Source of the DNA: Candidatus Parcubacteria bacterium
GTDB taxonomy: Bacteria; Patescibacteriota; Minisyncoccia; Phycocordibacterales; UBA12088
Length of the DNA stretch: 64,000 nt
Reading direction: 5' to 3'
Assembly: GCA_003694545.1 (NCBI GenBank)
Contig: RFKD01000051.1
Coordinates: 1-64,000 of the forward strand
The notes below the pieces were generated by a model. It saw nothing but the letters and a program-made list of their open reading frames with translations. It was not told the DNA's origin and did no database searches. How positions within the stretch are numbered: position 1 is the first letter of the stretch; each line of letters starts with the position of its first letter. Below, in pieces: positions 15,969 through 24,412 of the stretch. Both the position numbers and the translations under genes were made by a program.

Positions 15969-17453
15969 CTACACCACGCCGTATTTTTTCAAAATCTCCT
16001 TTGTGGCGGCCTCTTCTGCCTCTTCTTTGGTTTTTTTGCCTTTTTCTCCAATCTGCCGCAGTTCTTCCTCTGGGAGAGCAAGGAGTTCTTGAGCTCGCGC
16101 GAGAAGGTACTCTCTGTTGTTTTTGGAAGGGTCTTCAAGTATCTCTTCGAGCAGAGCATGGAGCACCCAGCCAATCGCAGGCCCTGGTTTCACGTGAAAA
16201 TGTTCCATAAGATTCGTCCCGTTGATAGCCAACATACTCACGGAAATCGGATCGCGCAGCGCCTGCTCCACCATTGCGGTGTATTTACGAAGCCGAAACG
16301 GCTGCTCTTTGGGTTTGCCGCTTCCAATGCGGTCGCACATACGCAGGTGGAGAAGATCCCAAATGTTTTCTTTTCCTACACGCTGGATGATGCGCCGAAC
16401 GGCAGAGAGGGTAATTTTCTCGGGGTCAGCGAAAAACATATGCCAACGGACAAGCGCCACAACCTTATCCCGCAAGTCGTGGGGAAACTTTAGGCGGTCA
16501 AGCGCGCGTTTCGTGATCGCCGCCCCAACCACCTCATGGTTGTAGAATGTGTGGTCTCCCAAGGCCGGATCGTATGCTTTTGTGGCGGGTTTGCCGATGT
16601 CGTGGAGAAGGGCGGCAAGACGCACCGCAAGAGAAAAGTTTCGGTCGGCGGCATGCTGTACGGAGCGCACAAGATGCTCAAACACATCGTAAATATGGGA
16701 GCGGTTTTGCCCAACATCATAGGTTTCCTCAAGCTCGGGTAACACATAGCGCATAAGGCCGGTTTGGCGCAGCAACGCCATGCCAACTGCCGGGCTGGGG
16801 GAGGCAATAATGCGGATAAACTCATCACGAATTCGCTCGCGAGAAATGTGCTCAAGCAGGGGGGCGTTTTGCGCAATAGCAGTGAGCGTTTCCCCTTCAA
16901 TGGCAAGGTTCAATTCAGCGGCAAGCCGAATGGCTCTCAACATCCTTAGTGCGTCTTCAGAAAACCGCTGATTTGGATCTCCTACCGCTCGGATAATTTC
17001 CCGGCGTAAGTCCTCCAATCCGCCAAAGGTATCTATTAAATTTTCACGTGAAATAGAGTACGCCATCGCGTTGATGGTGAAATCGCGCCGCGCGAGGTCT
17101 TCTTCAAGGGAATCCGTAAAAGACACCTCTAAAGGACGCCGAAAATCTGCGTAAGTCCCCTCTGTCCTATACGGCGTTACCTCCACCACTTCGGTGGCTG
17201 GGTTGCCGCTCTCTGTCACCACACCCACGGTTCCAAATTCGTTGTTGTAGTAGGTGTGAGGAAAAAGCCGCTGAATTTTTTCCGGCGTGGCGTTCGTGGT
17301 GATGTCCCAGTCTTTCGGCTCTTTCCCCAAGAGAAGATCCCGCACGCATCCCCCAACGAGGTAGGCTTCGTAACCAGCCTTTTCAAGAGCTTGGGCGACT
17401 TCTTTCACCTCTGGGGGTATGTTGGCAGGAGGAATGGTGGAGGCGGCACGCAT
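15969..17453 (-). CDS. cca: CCA tRNA nucleotidyltransferase (poly(A) polymerase family, HD domain)
   Basis: This enzyme adds or repairs the 3' CCA of tRNAs, using CTP and ATP. Three of the four tRNA genes in this window lack an encoded CCA, so the activity is needed. The 494-residue protein has the nucleotidyltransferase head (LVGGCVRDLLLGKEPKDWDI, with GG and DxD), RRDFTINAMAY, the ERIRDEFIRI helix, and an HD domain (LLHDIGKP, residues ~285-292). The C-terminus is Lys/Glu-rich. Two parS-like palindromes lie inside the coding sequence and encode FHVKP and FSRENL-type residues. A -10-like TAAGGT lies 14 nt before the ATG. Confidence 0.9.
   Translation of the reverse strand: MRAASTIPPANIPPEVKEVAQALEKAGYEAYLVGGCVRDLLLGKEPKDWDITTNATPEKIQRLFPHTYYNNEFGTVGVVTESGNPATEVVEVTPYRTEGTYADFRRPLEVSFTDSLEEDLARRDFTINAMAYSISRENLIDTFGGLEDLRREIIRAVGDPNQRFSEDALRMLRAIRLAAELNLAIEGETLTAIAQNAPLLEHISRERIRDEFIRIIASPSPAVGMALLRQTGLMRYVLPELEETYDVGQNRSHIYDVFEHLVRSVQHAADRNFSLAVRLAALLHDIGKPATKAYDPALGDHTFYNHEVVGAAITKRALDRLKFPHDLRDKVVALVRWHMFFADPEKITLSAVRRIIQRVGKENIWDLLHLRMCDRIGSGKPKEQPFRLRKYTAMVEQALRDPISVSMLAINGTNLMEHFHVKPGPAIGWVLHALLEEILEDPSKNNREYLLARAQELLALPEEELRQIGEKGKKTKEEAEEAATKEILKKYGVV
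16188..16199. promoter_or_regulatory. parS-like palindrome inside cca
   Basis: TTTCACGTGAAA, the 12-bp core of the ParB-binding site parS, lies within the cca coding sequence. It is the third of four copies in ~1.5 kb. Confidence 0.55.
17042..17053. promoter_or_regulatory. parS-like palindrome inside cca
   Basis: TTTCACGTGAAA is the fourth copy of the same 12-bp core, again inside cca. Flanks differ from the other copies, so the core alone is conserved. Confidence 0.55.
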
Positions 17454-17528
17454 ATTGCTATGCGTCTACCTTACCGCACCCTCAGTAAAAAACCAATGGT
17501 CCGAACATTCTTATCGCGCTCCACGTTT

Positions 17529-18080
17529 CTAAGCGCTTTCGTTGTTGTCTGAGCCGCTGTCGGAAGAAGGGGGTATTATTGGACGAAAGGCGATGCTTTG
17601 GATTTCTGCATAAATGTTGTCCAGAGTAGCCAAGTCCTGTTCGAGAATTTGTCGAGTTTCTTGAACCCTTTTGAGGGAATTTTGATATTGATGCTTTTCC
17701 ACAGAGTTGGGCGGCAGGGAATCTATCTGCTGTTGTATCGCGGTCTCTAACTTAACCAGAAACTCGTGATACTTTTGCCACTCCTGCTGAATGGGTTGGA
17801 CTGTGCGCTGAAACACTGGCCAATCGATAGCATGCAGTTCGTTGAGTAGGTTTTGAATTCGAATAGTCAGGCTGATTTCGCGTTCTTTGAGTATTTGCCA
17901 AATTAGTTGTGCTCTTGTGTCTAAGATAGGAAGCTCTGCTACCTTATCAAGACGTAGGCGCACCTTAGTTAGATCCTGAAGCATCAGTTCCGCCACTTCG
18001 CGAGTTTTTCGCACATCTTCAGCGGTAAAGGCTACAGACACGGGCACTTCACCACCCTTTGGAGATTTTGGTTTTTCCAT
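17529..18080 (-). CDS. Coiled-coil protein of unknown function
   Basis: From MEKPKSPKGG this is a 183-residue protein, almost entirely alpha-helical, with heptad-like hydrophobics (residues ~20-165) and a short Ser/Asp/Asn-rich tail. There is no signal peptide and no known domain. The frame continues upstream across the tRNA-Arg gene, which is not coding, so the ATG at 18080 is preferred. An extended -10 box (TGCTATCAT) ends 7 nt before it. It lies just upstream of cca on the same strand, with a 75-bp gap. Confidence 0.7.
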   Translation of the reverse strand: MEKPKSPKGGEVPVSVAFTAEDVRKTREVAELMLQDLTKVRLRLDKVAELPILDTRAQLIWQILKEREISLTIRIQNLLNELHAIDWPVFQRTVQPIQQEWQKYHEFLVKLETAIQQQIDSLPPNSVEKHQYQNSLKRVQETRQILEQDLATLDNIYAEIQSIAFRPIIPPSSDSGSDNNESA

Positions 18081-18087
18081 CGCAAAT

Positions 18088-18096
18088 ATGATAGCA
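18088..18096 (-). promoter_or_regulatory. Extended -10 element of the coiled-coil gene
   Basis: The minus strand reads TGCTATCAT, ending 7 nt before ATG 18080. It lies 8 bp from the 5' end of the divergent tRNA-Arg gene, so the two promoters must overlap. Confidence 0.5.
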
Positions 18097-18103
18097 TACT
18101 CCC

Positions 18104-18176
18104 GCGCCCGTAGCTCAATGGATAGAGCGTCTGGCTTCGGACCAGAAGGCTGGGGGTTCGAGTCCTCCCGGGCGCG
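18104..18176 (+). tRNA. tRNA-Arg (anticodon TCG)
   Basis: Acceptor GCGCCCG pairs with CGGGCGC and G is the discriminator. The D arm is GCTC-AATGGATA-GAGC. The anticodon stem TCTGG/CCAGA encloses CTTCGGA, which gives anticodon TCG. The T loop is TTCGAGT. CCA is not encoded. A structured element follows directly (18177-18313). Confidence 0.95.
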
Positions 18177-18313
18177 CAAAACAAGGAGGCGAACGCGAAG
18201 CGTTCGCCGACTGTGTCTTTGCGCTGCCCGGGGGGCCTCGAACTGAGCGCGCCACGAAGTCGCCCCGCGCACGCGCGGGGCGGGCGCGCGAAGCCGGGGT
18301 CGCGAGTTCTTAG
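18177..18313 (+). repeat. tRNA-3'-linked structured element, copy 1
   Basis: Directly after tRNA-Arg come AAGGA, a perfect 9-bp hairpin with GAA loop (18188-18208, core GCGAAGC), GACTGTG, and then an inverted imperfect copy (18217-18243) of the 3' part of this tRNA (18156-18182). A conserved block GCGCCACGAAGTCGCC, a GC hairpin (GCCCCGCGC-AC-GCGCGGGGC) and GGGGTCGCGAGTTCTTAG follow. Parts match copies 2 and 3 although the stem sequences differ. The distal AAAT-hairpin arm seen in the other copies is missing here. Confidence 0.7.
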
Positions 18314-18543
18314 GGGACGCACGGAGCGAGAGGCACCACTTCTCTTTTGACGCATAACACTCCCAATCGTTTCATACACAAAGGAGACCCGGTGTCTCGT
18401 GGTGATTCTGACACACCGCGGCGGTTTATTTGGAAGTGGTAAGAGCCCTCAGCCGCCCGGTAGGGTATCGACAAAACGCTTGTCGAGTTTGCTAAGATGA
18501 GGGGGTGGGTGAGTGAGATTAGCAGGGTAGTGTTTTTTGCGCT

Positions 18544-19173
18544 ATGACGCTTGGCTTTATTGCTTCTCCTGTTTTCGCGCATGGGTTGGCGGAAAAAGGA
18601 GGCGGCAGCGGGTGGGACTTCCTGTTTCGTCACAACCCGCCGTTTGAGACAGTAAGTGGAACGCTGATGGTGGGGGCACTGGTGATAGCGGTGGCTGTGG
18701 GTCTCTTCCTCTTTTGGCGGCAATGGAGGACGGGGCGGGCTTCTTGGGTACAGTACAGCGCGTGGGCTTACGCAGCGATGTTTTTCCTTACAACAGCACT
18801 CACCTACATCCCCGGCGTCTCGGACGCGGAGGGAAATTTTCTCGGTTTATTCCGGCTCGATCTTATTGATGACCTCCTGCATTTCGGTTCCGGGGTGTGG
18901 GCAATGCTTGCTGCGTGGCATTCCACTCGCGCGTCGCTCGCCTACTTCCGCATCTTTGGAAGTCTGTACCTCCTTGACGCGGCGGTCGGATTGGTTACCC
19001 AACGGGGGATTCTCGATTTAGGCGTTTTTCTCGCCGAATATCCCAACCTTTCGGTGTGGGAAACAGTCGGAGCCAACCTGCCCCATATTCTGATTGGCGG
19101 CATTGCGGTGCTCATCGGCTTTGTTTGGGGGCGCAACACGCAAGGTCGCCCTAACGCAACGCGCGACGCGTAA
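18544..19173 (+). CDS. Multi-pass membrane protein (DUF4383-like)
   Basis: This 209-residue protein begins with a short export signal (residues ~1-12). About four membrane spans follow, near residues 40-60, 75-92, 115-150 and 180-198. The motif DLIDDLLHFGSGVWAMLAA resembles the DUF4383 family of small membrane proteins of unknown role. It is first of a tight five-gene set, with 2 bp to the next gene. A stop lies in frame just upstream, so the ATG at 18544 is the first possible start. Confidence 0.68.
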   Translation: MTLGFIASPVFAHGLAEKGGGSGWDFLFRHNPPFETVSGTLMVGALVIAVAVGLFLFWRQWRTGRASWVQYSAWAYAAMFFLTTALTYIPGVSDAEGNFLGLFRLDLIDDLLHFGSGVWAMLAAWHSTRASLAYFRIFGSLYLLDAAVGLVTQRGILDLGVFLAEYPNLSVWETVGANLPHILIGGIAVLIGFVWGRNTQGRPNATRDA

Positions 19174-19175
19174 GC

Positions 19176-20375
19176 ATGTTTCGCGACCTTCTTCACCTTT
19201 TCCAAAAAGGGTGGGGGCGCTTACAAGAGCGTGTGGGTCGCTTTGCGGCGCGATGGCGGCGTGTTGGTGCGAGAAGGCGGCGATGGATCTGGTGGGGAAC
19301 CGGAGTCCTTCTTTGCTTTTTGGCGTCGCCGTTGGTGAGCTTTTTTGTTGTGTGGGGCATTTGTCGACAGGAGGAAGTCCCCCCGATTGTTGCTCAAACG
19401 GACGCGAGTGGGGAATTTGCGCGCCGGGTTGCCCCCCGGCCGCTCCGGCCAGAGGCGGCAACCCTGCTTACCTTTCCCGAATGGTATATCGTGTATAACG
19501 CTCGTGAATACGCGGAATTTCTCGAGAACAATCCCCCGTCACGCTTCCCGTACGCTCGGGCAATAGGGGCGTATTGGCAATCCGTGTGCCGCACCACGGC
19601 GGCGACACGCGAGACCTACCCCCTTTCCCAGCTTCGTGACGGATTGATCACGCTTCATGTGATAGGGCCAAGTTTCACGCTCGAAACTATCCTGAGTGGC
19701 GCGTATGAAACGACGCTGGGGCGACTGGTTTTTTGGTTAGGAGGAAGTTATACCGAAGAAGATCAGATAGCGGGAGAGGTCGCGCGCGAGTACGCGGTCT
19801 TTTTGGAGTATACGCCATGGTACGAGTTTCCTTACATGCAGGCGCTTGCCCGCCTCTGGACGGAGGCATCGTGGTGGGGGCCCCATGTGGCACGGAAATG
19901 GGAGCGGAAGATCGCGTTATCACTTGGATACGGAGCGAAAGCGTTGTATGCTGGGGTTATGCGCTGGGTAACGCGAACAACCTATGGCGTGCAGGACCCC
20001 ACAACCTATGCGGTTATTGCGGCTCCAGAGCCGCCTTCAATCCCTCCTGAAGTTGAGGTGGTTGCCCGGAGCGATGACTATGTAGTGCTCCGGCTGCCGC
20101 GCTATGCTGCCCTTGTTCCCGCCGTGGTGGCGTTGGCGCAGGAAGGGGCCACATTCCTTTCTCTTGAGGGCAATAACTCCATTGCGGCCTCGTTTCTCGT
20201 GCCAAAAGGGGAAGCGATTCCTCCCGCGTGGGGGCAGGAAGTGGTGCGACTTGCGGTTTTGTCACGCCCGGGGGTAGAGCGGGTGCTGGTTGTGTTGCCG
20301 GTGCGACGTTTGGCAGAGGTGTTGCGCGCGGCGCAGCACAGCCCCATGCAACTGGATCATGTGTATGACTACTAG
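19176..20375 (+). CDS. Membrane-anchored protein of unknown function
   Basis: This 399-residue protein has an Arg-rich cytoplasmic N-terminus (~residues 20-38), one membrane span (WWGTGVLLCFLASPLVSFFV) and a large outer domain. A striking aromatic block LTFPEWYIVYNAREYAEFL stands near residue 100, and FLEYTPWYEFPY repeats the style near residue 208. No catalytic motif is recognised. It begins 2 bp after the preceding gene and overlaps the next by 11 bp, so it belongs to the five-gene operon. Confidence 0.6.
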   Translation: MFRDLLHLFQKGWGRLQERVGRFAARWRRVGARRRRWIWWGTGVLLCFLASPLVSFFVVWGICRQEEVPPIVAQTDASGEFARRVAPRPLRPEAATLLTFPEWYIVYNAREYAEFLENNPPSRFPYARAIGAYWQSVCRTTAATRETYPLSQLRDGLITLHVIGPSFTLETILSGAYETTLGRLVFWLGGSYTEEDQIAGEVAREYAVFLEYTPWYEFPYMQALARLWTEASWWGPHVARKWERKIALSLGYGAKALYAGVMRWVTRTTYGVQDPTTYAVIAAPEPPSIPPEVEVVARSDDYVVLRLPRYAALVPAVVALAQEGATFLSLEGNNSIAASFLVPKGEAIPPAWGQEVVRLAVLSRPGVERVLVVLPVRRLAEVLRAAQHSPMQLDHVYDY

Positions 20376-21447
20376 CCCGCTACCGCAGACACAATCACGA
20401 TCGGGGCGCATCCGATTTCATTTTTTTGGACAGCGGTGGGGAAAGCGCCTCGGGAAGGCGGGCTTGGTTGCGCTTGTTTGTCTGATAGCGACTCTCTGGG
20501 GTTTTTGGGGTTGGAGCGTGGTGCGAGAACGCGAAGACCCCCACCGCAGCGCGCCCCCGTCAGGAGCGTTTGTGGAGAGCGACGACGGGGTGATGGTGTT
20601 TTATCAGACTCGCGCAGAGCCGACGAACCCTGCCGTCCTTCTCTTGCATGGGACAGAGGTATGGAGTGCTTCGTGGGGCTTGCTGCTTGATGATCTTGCT
20701 GAGGAAGGTTTGTTTGTCGTCGCGCCGGACCTGCCCCCGTTTGGATTTTCCACCAAGCTGAAAGATCCCCACAGCTACACGCCCGAAGCGCAAGTACGCC
20801 GCATTTACGCGCTTCTCACCCACCTTGGGGTGAGGCGGGTTCATCTTGTGGCACATTCAGCCGGAGCCCCAGTCGCACTCGCTTTCGCGCGCGCCTATCC
20901 CCAGCAGGCGCAATCGTTGACACTCATTGCGCCAGCGATCGGCTTGTTGCCCAACGATCCGTTCGTGGTTGATGAAACCGCACGCACATCTTCGCCGTTT
21001 CTCCGGGTGGTGTTTGGGTGGGATCAATTGCGCGATGTGCTTGTGGCTGCCGTGGGCACCAACCCTTGGCTCACGCGGCTTTTGTTCGCCCGGCTTGTAG
21101 CAGACCCCGCGAGCATTACCGAGAAGGATATCGCGCTGGTACAACGGCAATTTACCCTTGCGCAGTTTACTCCCGCTTTTGCCAGCTGGTTGGAACAGCT
21201 CCTTCTCCTTCAGACCCCCGCGGATAACGCGCTCCTTGATTATCTTGACGCGACTGGCATTCCCATTCTTTTCGTATGGGGAACCAAAGACCCGTTAACG
21301 CCATTTGCTCAGGCTTTGTGGTTGCGCGAGCGCCTGTCGCGTGCGACACTGGTGACGATACCGGATGTGGGGCACATTCCCCAGCTGGAGGCGTATGCGC
21401 AAGTGCGGGATGCGGTGGCGCAATTTGTGCGCAAGCAAGCTTCCTAA
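20365..21447 (+). CDS. Membrane-anchored alpha/beta hydrolase
   Basis: This 360-residue protein has one N-terminal membrane span (GLVALVCLIATLWGFWGW) and an alpha/beta-hydrolase domain. The oxyanion loop is LLLHGTEVWSASW, the nucleophile Ser lies in VAHSAGAPVAL, the Asp in FVWGTKDPLTPF and the His in PDVGHIPQLE, so the triad is complete. The substrate is unknown; esterases, lipases and haloalkane-type hydrolases share this pattern. The ATG at 20365 overlaps the previous stop by 11 bp; a longer frame would read through the previous gene. Confidence 0.83.
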   Translation: MTTSPLPQTQSRSGRIRFHFFGQRWGKRLGKAGLVALVCLIATLWGFWGWSVVREREDPHRSAPPSGAFVESDDGVMVFYQTRAEPTNPAVLLLHGTEVWSASWGLLLDDLAEEGLFVVAPDLPPFGFSTKLKDPHSYTPEAQVRRIYALLTHLGVRRVHLVAHSAGAPVALAFARAYPQQAQSLTLIAPAIGLLPNDPFVVDETARTSSPFLRVVFGWDQLRDVLVAAVGTNPWLTRLLFARLVADPASITEKDIALVQRQFTLAQFTPAFASWLEQLLLLQTPADNALLDYLDATGIPILFVWGTKDPLTPFAQALWLRERLSRATLVTIPDVGHIPQLEAYAQVRDAVAQFVRKQAS

Positions 21448-21465
21448 TCGCGGTTCTTCACCGGT

Positions 21466-23175
21466 ATGACGCGGCTCAAGGAGCCTCGGTTGTTTCGAAG
21501 GGTTTTGCGGATGCGGGGAATTCGCAAACCCGCCGTTCTTGCCTCTGTCGTGTTGCTTGCCGCAAGCGTTTTTGCGGGAAAGCGCATTGCAGAGCTCGCT
21601 ACTGATCCCCGTGGCGAAAAAACCTGTCCGCCTCTTTTTCCGGAATGGCTCGAAGGAGACGAAAGTCGCATTATTTTCGCTCCGCACCCCGCGACGCTCC
21701 CATGGCGCCAAATCAGGGGATACATTGATGACGCCAGTTGCCTCGATCGAACGGCGGTTTATGGCATTGTTGCCGTTCGTACCGAAGAGGATATCCGCAA
21801 CGCGCTGGCTTTCGCCCGGGAGCATAACCTCAAAGTGTCGCTGGCGGGTGTGCGTCACTCTATGGGCGGGCACGCGTTTGCTCGCGGCGCGCTCGTTCTT
21901 GATATGCGAGGCTACAACCAAATGCGACTCGATGAAGAACGCAAAATTCTCACGGTCCAGAGCGGTGCCACATGGCACGACATCCAAAACTTCCTCCATC
22001 CGCGTTTCGCTGTGCGCGCGATGCAGTCGAGCGATATTTTTACGGTTGGGGGTTCTCTTGCCGTTAACGCGCACGGAATGGATCATCGCGTGGGGTCGCT
22101 TGCAAACACCCTCAAGTCCTTCCGGCTGATGTTGCCGGATGGGTCTGTCGTGCGGGTGAGTCGAACCGAAAACGCCGAGCTCTTTCCGCTGGTGGTGGGT
22201 GGATACGGGTTGTTTGGGGTTGTGCTTGACGCTGAGATAGAAGTCACGGAAAATCCCGTGCTCGAGTCACGCCGCGAACTTATTGATTACCAACAATTTC
22301 CACGAGTGTTTCAGGAGCGCATTGAGCCGGATCCCAGCATAGAGCTCTTTTACGGGCACCTTTCCACCGCTCCCGGCAAGACCTTCTTGCGCGAGCTGCT
22401 GCTGTACACCTATGTGCGGAAAGCCGATGCGGAGAATCTGACAATTCCGCCCTTAGAGGAAGTGCGCGGGGTAAAACTACGCCGTTTCATTTTCAACCTT
22501 GCCAAGCAGGGGGCGATCCCTATGAAGCTTAAATGGTGGGCAGAAAAGCGCGTTGAGCCGCTTTTTGAAAGCTGCGCGGTTTCGCGCAATCAGGCAATGG
22601 CTTCGGGCGAGGCGTGCCTTGTCTCGCGCAATGAGCCTATGCACGATTCTGTGCCGTACTTGCGCAACAACCTTCGCAACGAAACGGATATTTTGCAGGA
22701 ATACTACATTCCTCGCGGCGAATTTGTGGGGTTTGTGGACGATGTGCGCCGCGTGTTGGAGCGGTACCCCACCATTCGTCTTCTCAACGCTTCCGTGCGA
22801 GTTGTGCACGCGGAGCGGGACATCCTGCTGAATTACTCTCCGCAAGAATCGTTTGCCATTGTTCTGTATCTCAACCAACCGACAACCCCCGAAGGGAACG
22901 CCATTATGCGCTCGCTCACCCAAGAACTTATCGATGCGGTCCATAAGCACGGGGGAAAGTTTTTCCTTCCTTACCAACCTCACTACACCACAGAGCAGCT
23001 TCTCACCTCCTACCCGAACCTATGGGAGTTTCTTGCTGCCAAGCTCCACTACGACCCGCACGAGGTGCTGGAAAGCAACTTCTACCGCATGCTCAAAGAA
23101 CGGCTTCAGGCGCTGGGAGTATGGCCTCTCCAACCAACCGAGGATAACAACGCCACAACCGCGCGCACGACATAA
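21466..23175 (+). CDS. FAD-linked oxidoreductase, sugar-lactone-oxidase-like
   Basis: This 569-residue protein has a signal-anchor helix (residues ~25-42) and a PCMH-type FAD-binding domain: TEEDIRNALAFAREH, GVRHSMGGHAF and VGGSLAVNAHG. The His in GVRHSMGGHA is where covalent flavin attachment occurs in aldonolactone oxidases. The C-terminal half resembles the D-arabinono-1,4-lactone oxidase cap. Such enzymes oxidise sugar lactones or alcohols with oxygen or a quinone as acceptor. In a reduced genome without visible carbohydrate pathways here, the substrate is open. It is followed 3 bp later by a thioredoxin-like gene. Confidence 0.78.
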   Translation: MTRLKEPRLFRRVLRMRGIRKPAVLASVVLLAASVFAGKRIAELATDPRGEKTCPPLFPEWLEGDESRIIFAPHPATLPWRQIRGYIDDASCLDRTAVYGIVAVRTEEDIRNALAFAREHNLKVSLAGVRHSMGGHAFARGALVLDMRGYNQMRLDEERKILTVQSGATWHDIQNFLHPRFAVRAMQSSDIFTVGGSLAVNAHGMDHRVGSLANTLKSFRLMLPDGSVVRVSRTENAELFPLVVGGYGLFGVVLDAEIEVTENPVLESRRELIDYQQFPRVFQERIEPDPSIELFYGHLSTAPGKTFLRELLLYTYVRKADAENLTIPPLEEVRGVKLRRFIFNLAKQGAIPMKLKWWAEKRVEPLFESCAVSRNQAMASGEACLVSRNEPMHDSVPYLRNNLRNETDILQEYYIPRGEFVGFVDDVRRVLERYPTIRLLNASVRVVHAERDILLNYSPQESFAIVLYLNQPTTPEGNAIMRSLTQELIDAVHKHGGKFFLPYQPHYTTEQLLTSYPNLWEFLAAKLHYDPHEVLESNFYRMLKERLQALGVWPLQPTEDNNATTARTT

Positions 23176-23178
23176 GGT

Positions 23179-23763
23179 ATGAGAGGGAAACTGCTCGTTT
23201 TTGGGCTCTACAGCGCCGGAATTGCTGTGGTGCTGGTTTTTGGTTGGGTTGCGACGTTTTCGTCGGGTGAGGAGAGCGAAGCGCCCACACCAACCTCCTC
23301 CCCCTTACTGATTCCTACCGCACCACTACCGCCCCTTCTCGCGGCGCATCCGGCGCTCACCATTCCGCTCACCACGCTCGAAGACACACCAACTGCCCTG
23401 CAACGATGGGGGCGGGGAACCGTAGTAGTGTTACTATGGGCGAGCTGGTGTGAGGTGTGTGTGGGGGAACTGGATGAACTGGCGCAAGCTGCCGCGCAGA
23501 TGAGCCCGCGTGTCACCTTTGTTGTCGTCAACCGGGCGGAACCACTTGAAACCACAAAAGAAGTAAAACAGAAAATCGAGCTTGCGCAAAAGGGCAGAAC
23601 GGAAAATCTCGTCTTTCTTTCAGACCCTCGCGACGCGCTGTTTGGGAGCTTCCAAGGAAGGGGGATGCCGCTTATTGTTGTGTTGCGTGACGGAAAAGAA
23701 GTGGCGCGCTTTGAGCGCTTCGCTGACGAAGAGGAAATACGCGCTGTTGTTGGTGCGCTGTGA
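23179..23763 (+). CDS. Membrane-anchored thioredoxin-like protein (TlpA type)
   Basis: This 194-residue protein has an N-terminal membrane helix (LVFGLYSAGIAVVLVFGWV), a Pro/Thr-rich linker and a thioredoxin fold. The redox motif is WCEVC (LLWASWCEVCVGELDEL) and the cis-Pro lies in RGMPLIVVL. It is probably an extracytoplasmic thiol-disulfide reductant or oxidant, possibly serving the Cys-containing exported proteins of this operon. It is last gene of the five-gene set and starts 3 bp after the oxidoreductase. Confidence 0.85.
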   Translation: MRGKLLVFGLYSAGIAVVLVFGWVATFSSGEESEAPTPTSSPLLIPTAPLPPLLAAHPALTIPLTTLEDTPTALQRWGRGTVVVLLWASWCEVCVGELDELAQAAAQMSPRVTFVVVNRAEPLETTKEVKQKIELAQKGRTENLVFLSDPRDALFGSFQGRGMPLIVVLRDGKEVARFERFADEEEIRAVVGAL

Positions 23764-23813
23764 GCAACAGGAGGCCCCCCAAGCAAATCTAGCGGGCTGT
23801 TTCGGGTTTCACC

Positions 23814-24374
23814 TCAATATTGGCGGGATACGCCGCCTTGCCCCCCTGTGATAAGCCATTCTGATGATGCGTTGGGGTCATTCCAAGGCGAATCCATACA
23901 GGCATCCCCTGAAGGACCAGCTGAAACCAACCCCCTCACGAGCAGCATATAGCGCGCTGGGCACCCCCAATAGGTGCCGTTCCACGCGTAGTAATGGGGA
24001 GTGTAGCCTTGAGGAAATTGAGGTATTTTAGGCAAAAAGGCAACATTGTTGGGATTTACCACCCTGCCACCCCCGATATCAACGCGGCCCTCCAAAAACC
24101 TCATAAAACCATTGCCATTGGTAGGTGTATCCCAACAGCACGAGTTGCCCACATCGTAACCGCCTGTGGGGACAGGGTAAAATCCATACTCAGCATAAAA
24201 CATCTCCAAAGCTTTTTGTAATTCGCGCAATGAAGCAAGCGCGTAGGCATCTCTTGCTTTTGCCCGGGCGCTGTTCACCGAGGCAAACACAATTGAAGAA
24301 AGCAATCCAACAATCGCTATCACTACGAGAAGTTCTATGAGGGTGAATCCTGTGCTTTTCGTATGAATCGGCAT
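23814..24374 (-). CDS. Type IV pilin-like protein (prepilin)
   Basis: This 186-residue protein has the class III signal GFTLIELLVVIAIVGLL near the N-terminus (cleavage before the Phe by prepilin peptidase), then a long helix and a disulfide-prone globular domain with CC, CP and AC positions. It is a pilin or pseudopilin of a type IV pilus or competence system. The start MPIHTKS (24374) is chosen because a TTGACA/TATGAT promoter ends ~10 nt before it; earlier ATGs at 24386 and 24389 overlap the -10 box. No assembly genes lie nearby. Confidence 0.88.
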   Translation of the reverse strand: MPIHTKSTGFTLIELLVVIAIVGLLSSIVFASVNSARAKARDAYALASLRELQKALEMFYAEYGFYPVPTGGYDVGNSCCWDTPTNGNGFMRFLEGRVDIGGGRVVNPNNVAFLPKIPQFPQGYTPHYYAWNGTYWGCPARYMLLVRGLVSAGPSGDACMDSPWNDPNASSEWLITGGQGGVSRQY

Positions 24375-24384
24375 ATATGCGCTC

Positions 24385-24412
24385 ATCATAACGACCACAG
24401 CGAAGCTGTCAA
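24385..24412 (-). promoter_or_regulatory. Promoter of the pilin-like gene
   Basis: On the minus strand, TTGACA (24412-24407), a 16-bp spacer and TATGAT (24390-24385) form a near-consensus sigma-70 promoter. The predicted transcript starts at or just before the ATG at 24374, so the mRNA would be leaderless. Confidence 0.6.
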
